Assembly: GCF_000621865.1 (NCBI RefSeq)
Contig: NZ_KK211358.1
Coordinates: 62,001-126,000, forward strand
DNA: 64,000 nucleotides
Source of the DNA: Pseudobutyrivibrio sp. MD2005
GTDB lineage: Bacteria > Bacillota > Clostridia > Lachnospirales > Lachnospiraceae
Reading direction: 5' to 3'
The number at the start of each line of letters is the position of its first letter. The stretch's first letter is position 1. This document shows, piece after piece, positions 26,005 to 33,244 of this stretch. Under the pieces are notes generated by a model, which worked only from the letters and a program-made list of their open reading frames with translations, was not told the origin of the DNA and did not search any database. Made by a program: the position numbers and the translations under genes.

Positions 26005-26642
26005 GCCCGCCAGATACACCTTGCCCCTTTTATATTGAGGGACCCGCACCCAGCCCATAGGGCAGCGCCACCACAGGCACTCGCGAATTTTGCGAAGATT
26101 ATAGATTTTCTTAATGCACAAAGGGAGCTTCATGTGGGTGTCCTTTTGTTGGTTTTGCAATTCTGAGCTAATGTATGATGAGGACAGACATATAGATATT
26201 AAAAAATGCATCCAATAAGATTTTGGATAATTGCATTCATATTACATTCACTAAGAAAAACATAAAAACAGGTTTTGTAGATTTAAGTACCGGCTTCAAG
26301 TTCAGTCCGTTTCACTATCAGCCTTGGGCTGCCATCCATGGCAGCCCATACTTAAATTCTTCAAAACCTGTTTTTTGTTTTTCTAAGTTCATTTCAAAAT
26401 CATGCAATTATGCTAAAACTTATTGGATGCACTTATTAAGCTTTGTTTGTGTCTGTCCTCAGCAGACTTTAGTGATAGAATTGCAAAGAATCAAAAGAAC
26501 ACCCACCAATAAAGAAGCGACACTGTGCATTTAGAAAATCATAATCTGAAGGCAATAGCGAGTGCCTGTGGTGGCGCTGTCCTATGGGCTGGGTGCGGGC
26601 CCTGTGCTAAGTGGTGGGGCAAGGTGTATCTGGCGGGCCTAG
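26001..26642 (+). repeat. Giant imperfect palindrome, copy C (about 640 bp)
   Basis: CTAGGCCCGC (26001-26010) is mirrored by GCGGGCCTAG (26633-26642), and the two arms align inward almost throughout. The arms contain the TAG stop codons of both convergent flanking genes (26002-26004 on +, 26639-26641 on -). The core from 26085 (GAATTTTGCGAAGATT) and the apex match copies A and B, but the sequence has drifted. The apical hairpin is GGGCTGCC/GGCAGCCC (26326-26347), with pair swaps relative to A. AACAGGTTTTG pairs with CAAAACCTGTT (26362-26372), followed by a T-rich tract. Orientation is as copy A. Open frames inside are incidental. Confidence 0.85.
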
Positions 26643-27502
26643 GCCTTGAGGTCGTGGCGCCAGCGGATGAGGGCGATGCCGATGATGATAGCGTAGCCTA
26701 TGATGCTGAGGGCTACTGGTATTTCGCCGAAGAACATGAGGCCAAGTAGGGCGGCGAAGATCACCTGGGTGTAGTCGAAGACGGAGATTTCCTTGGCAGG
26801 GGCGTATTTGTAGGCTGTTGTTATGGAAAACTGGCCAAGTGATGCAGAGATGCCTGCAAGTAAAAGGTATAGCCACTGCTGAGGTGTCATTGGAGTGTAG
26901 TTCATTATTAGGTAAGGTAGGGTTACTAGGCAGGAGAATAGTGAGAATACAAACACTATGATGGGGGTGCGTACTCCATTTTTGGTGAGTTTGCGAACCA
27001 TTACGTAGGCTGTTCCTGCACCAAATCCACCTAGTAGTCCGACGAGTGCTGGGAGAACTGCGGTGAAGCTGCCAGTTGGTCGGATTATGAATAGGGCACC
27101 AATAAATGCAATGATAGTTGTAATGATGTCAAATGCTGATGGTACTTCTTTTAAAATGAAGATAGAAAGTATTATGGCAAAAAATGGTGAAAGCTTGTTT
27201 AACATGTTTGCATCCGCGATTCCAAGTCTGTCTACAGCATAAAAATTAGAAATGAGTCCAATTGTGCCAAAGAGAGAGCGAAGGAATATGTCGAAACGGT
27301 TGCCTTTTCCAATGTGAAAGCCTTGATGTGATTTGATTATTGCATATGTTGCAACAGCTAGGGCTACGGTATTTCGGAAAAATGCTTTTTGCATTGTAGG
27401 CAAGTCGCCAGAGAGTCTTACGAAGAATGTCATAAGTGAAAAGCCTAAGGCGGCAAGTAGAATAAAGATAATGCCTTTTATTTTGTTGTTATTTATAGTC
27501 AT
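26639..27502 (-). CDS. DMT/EamA-family transporter
   Basis: Integral membrane protein of 287 residues with about ten helices arranged as two five-helix EamA repeats (about 8-135 and 150-285). Family members export amino acids, metabolites or drugs; the substrate here is not visible. AGAGG precedes the ATG at 27502. It is a single gene convergent with the kinase operon, and its TAG stop lies within palindrome C, which probably also ends both transcripts. Confidence 0.92.
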   Translation of the reverse strand: MTINNNKIKGIIFILLAALGFSLMTFFVRLSGDLPTMQKAFFRNTVALAVATYAIIKSHQGFHIGKGNRFDIFLRSLFGTIGLISNFYAVDRLGIADANMLNKLSPFFAIILSIFILKEVPSAFDIITTIIAFIGALFIIRPTGSFTAVLPALVGLLGGFGAGTAYVMVRKLTKNGVRTPIIVFVFSLFSCLVTLPYLIMNYTPMTPQQWLYLLLAGISASLGQFSITTAYKYAPAKEISVFDYTQVIFAALLGLMFFGEIPVALSIIGYAIIIGIALIRWRHDLKA

Positions 27503-27648
27503 GTTTTGCCTCTTTCTGTATTAGTCTGATTGAATATAAATATTATGTTGTTTCGGAGATAAAGTCAAATATTAGAAAATAACTTTTTTAACAATTAATA
27601 CTCATTTTAGTTGTATAATGGCTAAAATAGTTTTTTAAGGAGGGTATT

Positions 27649-28332
27649 ATGAATTATACAATTTCGGGAGAGAGTTTACCTGTACTTAAGTGCCAGTTAA
27701 ATCAGGGGGAAGCAATTCAATGTGAAGCAGGTGCCATGTCATGGATGGATGATGGCATCGAGATGCAGACAGAAGCAGGTGGCCTTGGTAAGATGTTTGG
27801 CAGATTGCTTACTGGAGAGAATATGTTTTTGAATACATATGTGGCAAATACTGCTGGTGAAATTGCATTTGCTTCTAAATTCCCAGGTTCAATAAGAGCA
27901 ATCGAGATTACACCAGGCAATGGGCTTATTGTTCAAAAGGGATCCTACCTTGCTACAGTTGGAAATGTACAGTCAGAGGTATTCATTCAAAAGAAGATTA
28001 GTGGAGGCTTGTTCGGTGGTGAAGGTTTTCTTATGAGAAAATTCACAGGAACTGGAATAGTATTCCTTGAAATTGATGGTTCAGCACATGATTACGAGCT
28101 TGCGCCAGGCCAAGTCAAGGTGGTTGATTCAGGAAATCTTGCTGCCATGTCAGAAAACTGTAATATGGAGATTCGTACCATCAAGGGAGTTAAGAATGTA
28201 CTCTTCGGTGGCGAAGGTCTATTCAACACTGTAGTTACTGGTCCAGGCAAGGTAGTACTTCAGAGTATGCCTATTTCTTCTACGGCATTAAAGCTTTACG
28301 ATTACATGCCACATTCAACATCATCAAACTAA
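27649..28332 (+). CDS. AIM24 / TIGR00266 family protein
   Basis: Protein of 227 residues with the beta-sandwich AIM24 fold: repeated short strands, Gly-rich turns (GGLGKMFGRLLTGEN, GGLFGGEGF) and a conserved AGAMSWMDDG start. Bacterial members are widespread and poorly understood. AAGGAGG precedes the ATG, and TATAAT at 27615-27620 is a likely -10 box. It is monocistronic with a strong terminator. It is the last ordinary gene before the accessory island. Confidence 0.9.
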   Translation: MNYTISGESLPVLKCQLNQGEAIQCEAGAMSWMDDGIEMQTEAGGLGKMFGRLLTGENMFLNTYVANTAGEIAFASKFPGSIRAIEITPGNGLIVQKGSYLATVGNVQSEVFIQKKISGGLFGGEGFLMRKFTGTGIVFLEIDGSAHDYELAPGQVKVVDSGNLAAMSENCNMEIRTIKGVKNVLFGGEGLFNTVVTGPGKVVLQSMPISSTALKLYDYMPHSTSSN

Positions 28333-28341
28333 GAATTGTCT

Positions 28342-28377
28342 AACTCCCCATGGATTTCATTTCCATGGGGAGTTTTT
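28342..28377 (+). terminator. Strong intrinsic terminator
   Basis: A perfect 12-bp stem (AACTCCCCATGG, 28342-28353, with 28363-28374) and 9-nt loop followed by TTTTT. Confidence 0.92.
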
Positions 28378-28490
28378 ACATGTGTAAATATGATATCCAT
28401 TCCGTGGCGTATTGCTTCATTTTTGTTATCTTGCATTATCATAAATCAAATCTGTAAGGAAGTTGTGTTGACGCTTGTGAGCAAAAATGG

Positions 28491-28743
28491 AGTATCACTT
28501 TTTAGGGATTTTTAAGAAGTGATACTAAGATTTGCTCCAAGCTGGCCCATTTTTTCAAAAATAAGTATCACTTTTGCTAATATTTTAAAAGTGATACTAG
28601 ATTATAGACAAAGGCATGCTGTTTTTTACATTTTTAAGTATCACTTTTAGAAATCGCTATAAAGTGATACTCATTTTTTATGAGAGGGACGGAATTTGGG
28701 CAAATTCTAGTATCACTTCGGAAAATACGATAAAAGTGATACT
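28491..28743. repeat. Four-hairpin array 1, period 72-73 bp
   Basis: Four inverted repeats with arms AGTATCACTT(TT) and (AA)AAGTGATACT lie at 28491-28526, 28564-28598, 28637-28671 and 28709-28743. Their starts are 73, 73 and 72 bp apart. Loops and the 37-38-nt stretches between hairpins differ from unit to unit. It occupies the 520-nt gap between the AIM24 terminator and the next gene; a possible promoter (TTGACA, 28794-28799) follows. The function is unknown. Confidence 0.85.
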
Positions 28744-28854
28744 ACATGTTTCTTTTTCATAAAATCTCTCCGTAGATAGAGAATTGACAATCAAAACATA
28801 TATGCCAAAATATAAATAATAATATAAGAGGAAGGTACAAGGAGAGTTATTATT

Positions 28855-29814
28855 ATGAAGCTAGGAATTGTTGGAAACGGGGTAATAGTACAGGAAGTAT
28901 TGTCATTTATAGATGAAATAGGATTTGAAGAAATCTACATTTGTGGAAGAGCTCAGAGTGAAGATAAGCTGAAGGCTTTGGCAGCAAAGTATAAGCTTAA
29001 CAAGGTGTTCTTAGATTATGATGAGCTGCTTGCATCAGATGTGGATGCAGTTTATATTGGCGTTTTAAATGATATGCATTTTGGGTATTCTAAGAAAGCG
29101 TTGAATGCTTCAAAGCATGTGTTTTGTGAAAAACCAATCACTATAACATTGTCTCAGCTAGAAGAGCTAGAGAAGTTAGCAAAATCTAAGAATAGATTTA
29201 TCATTGAAGCTATGAGCATCTATCATTTGCCAGCATATAAGCAGCTACAAAAGGATGTAGATTTAGTAGGTCCTTTGAAGCTTTGTAATTTTAATTATAG
29301 CCAAATGTCTAGAAGATATCCTGCATTCAGCGAAGGAAAAACATTGCCTGCAGTATTTGATAAAGCTCATAATGGCGGAGCACTTCGTGACTTAAATGTT
29401 TATAATATTGCTGCTATGGTAGGTCTTTTTGGCAAGCCTTTATCAGTTCATTATGATGCAAATGTTGAAAGAGATATAGATACTAGCGGTGTCTTAACTT
29501 GCGACTATGGCAAATTTATATGTATCTGCATGGCAGCGAAAGATTGTGTTGCACCTGGCCCAGCTACAATTCAGGGCGTAGATGCTACAATATGCATCTA
29601 CCCACATGTAAATGGTATGACAGAATATGATGTGCTGTTTAACGATGCAGAAACCGAAACCAAGGAAGTGGATATTAACGATGGCAGCCATAGACTTTAC
29701 TTTGAGTTTGTGGAGTTCAAACGCATAATCGAAGAAAATGATGCTGCGGCTGCAAACAAGCTCCTTGAATATAGCAAGATAAGTGCGGGCATAATTGATA
29801 GTTGCGCTTGTTAG
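28855..29814 (+). CDS. Gfo/Idh/MocA-family NAD(P)-dependent oxidoreductase
   Basis: Sugar or inositol dehydrogenase-like protein of 319 residues. The Rossmann start LGIVGNGVIVQEV departs slightly from GxGxxG. The EKPI motif (FCEKPITITL, about 96-105) carries the catalytic Lys. The C-terminal alpha/beta domain includes DLNVYNIAAMVGLFG. AAGGAGAG is upstream. It is monocistronic, preceded by hairpin array 1 and followed by a terminator. The substrate cannot be inferred. Confidence 0.9.
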   Translation: MKLGIVGNGVIVQEVLSFIDEIGFEEIYICGRAQSEDKLKALAAKYKLNKVFLDYDELLASDVDAVYIGVLNDMHFGYSKKALNASKHVFCEKPITITLSQLEELEKLAKSKNRFIIEAMSIYHLPAYKQLQKDVDLVGPLKLCNFNYSQMSRRYPAFSEGKTLPAVFDKAHNGGALRDLNVYNIAAMVGLFGKPLSVHYDANVERDIDTSGVLTCDYGKFICICMAAKDCVAPGPATIQGVDATICIYPHVNGMTEYDVLFNDAETETKEVDINDGSHRLYFEFVEFKRIIEENDAAAANKLLEYSKISAGIIDSCAC

Positions 29815-29887
29815 ATATTTAAATGGCACATGAATGGTAAAATAATGGCACATATTAATCAAATTGGAAACGTTTCATGCCAAATAG

Positions 29888-29920
29888 AATAGGTAAACCT
29901 AGGAGGGGGAGTCACACCAA
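29888..29920 (+). repeat. Shared intergenic module 1, first copy
   Basis: AATAGGTAAACCTAGGAGGG followed by GGAGTCACACCAA. A near-identical 32-nt block lies at 40906-40937. AAACCT in the module can pair with AGGTTT just after it. Both copies stand shortly upstream of a terminator, after unrelated genes. Confidence 0.7.
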
Positions 29921-29933
29921 GGTTTTTTACATA

Positions 29934-29969
29934 GGACAGTTATTCCGAAAGAGATAGCTGTTCTTTTTT
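29934..29969 (+). terminator. Intrinsic terminator after the oxidoreductase
   Basis: GGACAGTTAT (29934-29943) pairs with ATAGCTGTTC (29954-29963), with G-T pairs, followed by TTTTTT. Confidence 0.8.
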
Positions 29970-30064
29970 GTTATTGTTTTGAATTGTATATTCCTTACTG
30001 GAGGAGGATTCTGTATAATTGAAGGCAGTTAAATTAACAAATCCGCAGTTATAGGAGAGACATC

Positions 30065-31015
30065 ATGAGAGTGGCAATATTAGGACTGGGAGTTATTGGA
30101 ACGACCTATGCATACGCCTTTCAAAAGGCAGGACACGAAGTATTTCATATTTTAAGAGATGGAAAGAAGGACATACCATCTGAAGTGTCTGTTCATCTAT
30201 TAGATGGACGATATGATAGTAAAGGTGAAGAAAAAGAAGGCATTTATAGAGTGACGGCAGCACATGAAAATGAGGAGTTTGATTTCATATTTGTTAGTGT
30301 TGCAAGTGGTAATCTTAATAGTGCTCTAGATACTATTAACAAAAGAAATATCAAAGGTACGATTGTACTATTTTGTAATTTTTGGAACGAAAGAAAAGAA
30401 GTCGAGCAGCTCGTAGGAAGTTTGCCTTATATTTTAGCTTTTCCAACAGCAGGCGGACATATGGATAAGAATTGGAACCTTAACTGTGTACTCTTTGATC
30501 ATATTATGCTTGAAGCTGAAGAAAAAGCTCGAATAGATAATTACTCAGATTTAATAACCCTCCTGACATCTGCAGATATTAAACAAGAGATTCCTTATGA
30601 TATGCTTGAGTGGATTTGGATTCATATGGCTATTAATGCTGGCGTCACATCAACTGCTGGTAGAAATGGCGTGATAGATAATCCAAATCAATTAGCGAAA
30701 GATTTAATGGGCGATGCTAAAGCATTAAAACTAGCAGTGAAATCGATACGGGAAACATTGAAAGTTGTTGAAGGCAGAGGGGTTAATTTGGGCTTATATA
30801 AAAATGAGCTTCTTCCCTATAAGATACCAGCAGGATTGGCTGGAATTCTAATGAAAAAGCTTTTTTCTTCTAACGAGCTTACATACAGAATTATGACATT
30901 ACACAGTGATGTTAATGATATTTTATATGGCTGTAGATGTGTGTATGATGAGGGAAAAAAACTGGGACTAGAATTACCTCTGTTTTACAATAGTTTAGAA
31001 AGAATAATTGTTTAG
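30065..31015 (+). CDS. Ketopantoate reductase (ApbA/PanE)-like oxidoreductase
   Basis: NADPH-dependent reductase-like protein of 316 residues. The Rossmann motif is ILGLGVIGTTYA (4-15). The C-terminal helical domain has IWIHMAINAGVTSTAGRNG, which corresponds to the substrate-binding region of ApbA proteins. ATAGGAGAG precedes the ATG. The promoter region (TATAAT at 30014-30019) shares over 20 bp with that of the membrane-protein gene at 43.6 kb. There are no pantothenate genes nearby, so the true substrate may differ. Confidence 0.85.
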   Translation: MRVAILGLGVIGTTYAYAFQKAGHEVFHILRDGKKDIPSEVSVHLLDGRYDSKGEEKEGIYRVTAAHENEEFDFIFVSVASGNLNSALDTINKRNIKGTIVLFCNFWNERKEVEQLVGSLPYILAFPTAGGHMDKNWNLNCVLFDHIMLEAEEKARIDNYSDLITLLTSADIKQEIPYDMLEWIWIHMAINAGVTSTAGRNGVIDNPNQLAKDLMGDAKALKLAVKSIRETLKVVEGRGVNLGLYKNELLPYKIPAGLAGILMKKLFSSNELTYRIMTLHSDVNDILYGCRCVYDEGKKLGLELPLFYNSLERIIV

Positions 31016-31040
31016 AAATAGAATCGGAATTTTAGAGGCA

Positions 31041-31079
31041 AATCATATTTCAGGATAACTGACGAGATGTATTTGAATT
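31041..31079 (+). repeat. Shared intergenic module 2, first copy
   Basis: ATATTTCAGGATAACTGACG and following bases match the block at 41836-41872 (ATATTTCAGCATAATTGATG). Each copy lies directly before a truncated gene start. Confidence 0.6.
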
Positions 31080-31196
31080 ATGATTGTTATTATTACTGGG
31101 GCGTCACATACCGGCAAGACTGTTCTTGATCAGCGGATGCTTGAAAAATACAAATTTAAAATGTCTAACAGGGTGGAGTATGAAGACTATCATTAA
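31080..31196 (+). pseudogene. 5' stub of a P-loop kinase-like gene
   Basis: A 38-codon frame starts IVIITGASHTGKT, a typical N-terminal Walker A of small ATP-binding proteins in Clostridia, but stops after about 38 residues. Its end overlaps the start of the AAC(3) gene. The rest of the gene is missing, so this is a remnant left by a deletion or replacement. It could still be translated as a coupling leader. Confidence 0.65.
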
Positions 31197-31962
31197 ATCA
31201 GATATAGTAAGTGCATTAAAAAGTGTTGGGCTCCAGAATGGTGATTCAGTAATGGTACATACATCACTTGGACAGATTGGATATGTATGTGGTGGTGCAC
31301 AGACTATTATTGAAGCTTTGATTGATGTTGTGGGGCAGAATGGAACTATTATGATGCCTACACAGTCATGGAAAAACCTTGATCCGGAAACAGGAGTTCA
31401 TTGGGATGCAGATGAGGCTGACTGGGATACAATTCGCAAAAACTGGCCGGCATATGATAAGGCGATTACTCCGACAAACACTATGGGTGCGGTTGCCGAA
31501 ATGTTCCGTTCATGGCCTGGAACATTAAGGAGTGACCATCCAGCTAGATCTGTTGCGGCTTGGGGAAAGAATGCTAAGTATTTAACTGAGAACCATGATC
31601 TTTCGAATATATTTGGAGACTCATCACCAATTGGGAGGCTTTATAAACTCGATGGGAAAGTTTTACTGATTGGGGTTGATTATGATAAGAATACTTCCAT
31701 TCATTTAGCGGATGCTCGTGCAGAATACTCAAGCAAACATACCTGCATTGAACACAGTGCAGTCATGGAGAATGGTGTTCGTGTCTGGAAAGCTTATGAA
31801 ACATTGTATGTTGATGGAGAGGACTTCAAAGATATAGGAAGGGCATTTGAAGTAGCCCATACTACATGTAAGGTAAAAGTGGGCAATGCTGACATAAAGC
31901 TGATGAACCAACGTGAATTAGTGGATTTTGCTGTATCGTGGATAGAATGTAACAGAAAATAA
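31180..31962 (+). CDS. AAC(3)-family aminoglycoside N-acetyltransferase
   Basis: Acetyl-CoA dependent enzyme of 260 residues in the Antibiotic_NAT family (PF02522). The family pattern SVMVHTSLGQIGYVCGG opens the fold, followed by IMMPTQSW, the SDHPARSVAAWG segment and the late LLIGVDYDKNTSIHLAD block. Start 31180 is chosen because homology begins there and GGGTGGAG stands just before it; frames opening at 31084 read through the kinase stub. Many chromosomal members in anaerobes have no proven resistance role, and some act on other amines. It is the intact gene behind a stub, suggesting recent exchange. Confidence 0.9.
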   Translation: MKTIIKSDIVSALKSVGLQNGDSVMVHTSLGQIGYVCGGAQTIIEALIDVVGQNGTIMMPTQSWKNLDPETGVHWDADEADWDTIRKNWPAYDKAITPTNTMGAVAEMFRSWPGTLRSDHPARSVAAWGKNAKYLTENHDLSNIFGDSSPIGRLYKLDGKVLLIGVDYDKNTSIHLADARAEYSSKHTCIEHSAVMENGVRVWKAYETLYVDGEDFKDIGRAFEVAHTTCKVKVGNADIKLMNQRELVDFAVSWIECNRK

Positions 31963-32016
31963 CTTTCAGTTTTATAGACGATGACAAAATCGGGATTTAT
32001 AAGGGGGGATTATTGT

Positions 32017-32733
32017 TTGACTTTGTGGATAGTTGCCACGCTATGTGCTTTTTTTATAAAGGGACTTTGTGGTTTTGCAAATACACTAGTCTTTACATCT
32101 ATTTTAGGATTTGGAGTGGTAAACGTTAATATATCTCCAGTGGAATTATTACTTGGATACCCGACAAATCTAATATTGACTTGGAATAATCGTAAAAAAC
32201 TTGATAAAAAAGTCTATATTCCTTTAGCATTGTTGGTTCTAGGTGGTAGTATCCCTGGGGCAATACTTTTAAAGAGTGTTGATGTTAAATATTTAAAAGT
32301 GTTCTTTGGAATCGTTGTTATTCTTATTGCTGTTGAAATATTTTTTAGAGAATATCAATGTACAAATGCAAAGGATTCAAATATTATATTGTGCATCATT
32401 GGCGTACTATCTGGCATCTTATGTGGATTGTTTGGGATAGGAGCGTTGCTTGCTGCCTATGTTGGGCGAGTGACTACTACAACGGATGAATTTAAAGCCA
32501 ATATAAGCGCGGTTTTTATTGTTGAAACTACAGTAAGAATTTTTACATATTATTTGCTTGGAGTATTTACGCTTGATTCATTGAAACAAGCAGCAACCCT
32601 TATTCCGTTCATGATTATTGGATTGTTTGCTGGAATGGAGAGCTCAAAAGTCTTGGATGAAAGAATTGTAAAAAAGATTGTTATAGTTCTTTTGGTAATA
32701 TCAGGTTTATTTTTAGTTGGAATGAATTTGTAG
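32017..32733 (+). CDS. TauE/SafE-family sulfite exporter-like membrane protein
   Basis: Membrane protein of about 238 residues with eight helices and the family feature GLFGIGALLAAYVG in the middle. I chose TTG 32017 because AAGGGGGG lies 8 nt upstream; the in-frame ATG at 31981 has no ribosome binding site. It is 54 nt behind the AAC(3) gene and followed by a strong terminator. Members move sulfite, organosulfonates or related anions; the substrate here is unknown. Confidence 0.85.
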   Translation: MTLWIVATLCAFFIKGLCGFANTLVFTSILGFGVVNVNISPVELLLGYPTNLILTWNNRKKLDKKVYIPLALLVLGGSIPGAILLKSVDVKYLKVFFGIVVILIAVEIFFREYQCTNAKDSNIILCIIGVLSGILCGLFGIGALLAAYVGRVTTTTDEFKANISAVFIVETTVRIFTYYLLGVFTLDSLKQAATLIPFMIIGLFAGMESSKVLDERIVKKIVIVLLVISGLFLVGMNL

Positions 32734-32764
32734 TGTTGTTTGCTTGCACAATGTATTTATAAAG

Positions 32765-32792
32765 AACAGGAGGCACTTCGGTGCCTCCTGTT
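32765..32792 (+). terminator. Intrinsic terminator, UUCG loop
   Basis: A perfect 12-bp stem (AACAGGAGGCAC with GTGCCTCCTGTT) capped by TTCG and followed by TTTGATT. Confidence 0.92.
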
Positions 32793-32897
32793 TGATTAAA
32801 AATGAGGTCGCAATTTTTTTGGCAAAGGTGTATCTGACGAAGCCAGATTATTGTGGGAGTTTTCTCTGTTTGTCCCGTAATAAGTAATTGCCACTGA

Positions 32898-32915
32898 ACT
32901 ACAAGTTCAATGACA
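32898..32915 (+). promoter_or_regulatory. ACTACAAGTTCAATGACA motif, copy 1
   Basis: An 18-bp motif, identical at 34797-34814 and 37272-37289. It lies 79 nt before the DUF7695-like gene start. The rest of this 260-nt gap shows nothing else recognisable. Confidence 0.6.
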
Positions 32916-32994
32916 AGAGAGAGAGGATGGTTAATAATAGAACATAAAAGATTCCCTTTTGCGGTAATAATTTGGGATTGACTGGAAAGGAAAA

Positions 32995-33189
32995 ATGATG
33001 GTAATAATTAAAAATTGTATAAAATGCCTTAAATGTGGAGATATTATTGAATCTGTATCCAGACATGATTTTAAATCATGTTCTTGCGGTGCAGTATGTG
33101 TTGATGGAGGGAAAGATTATCTGCGACGTTGCGGTTATCTAGAGGACTACGAAGATTTGAGTGTAGTGGAGGAAGATAATTCAAAGTAG
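32995..33189 (+). CDS. Small zinc-ribbon-like protein (DUF7695-like)
   Basis: A 64-residue protein with paired cysteines (NCIKCLKCGD, then CSCGAVCVDGG and a later RRCGY), typical of a small family found in many Firmicutes mobile regions. Metal binding is likely from the CxxC spacing. AAAGGAAA precedes two adjacent ATGs (32995, 32998). The function is unknown. It is flanked upstream by the 18-bp motif and downstream by the RhuM-like gene. Confidence 0.75.
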   Translation: MMVIIKNCIKCLKCGDIIESVSRHDFKSCSCGAVCVDGGKDYLRRCGYLEDYEDLSVVEEDNSK

Positions 33190-33244
33190 AGTTTATAAGC
33201 GTAAAACGATAGAATAAAAGATAGATATAAGAGGAGCCGATGTT

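Noticed and set aside
25731-26211. Arg-rich and antisense frames over the kinase end
   Set aside because: They are reading-frame shadows produced by the C-rich codon use of the kinase gene.
26223-26749. Open frames within palindrome C (about 103 and 74 codons)
   Set aside because: They lie in the mirrored arms, have no ribosome binding sites and show no protein-like conservation.
28491-28743. CRISPR array
   Set aside because: The period and unique spacers are suggestive, but the conserved parts are only short hairpin arms with variable loops, there are just four units, and no cas gene is in the window.
31084-31179. Longer start for the AAC(3) gene
   Set aside because: The upstream frame runs through the kinase stub in another reading frame and gives a non-family N-terminus.
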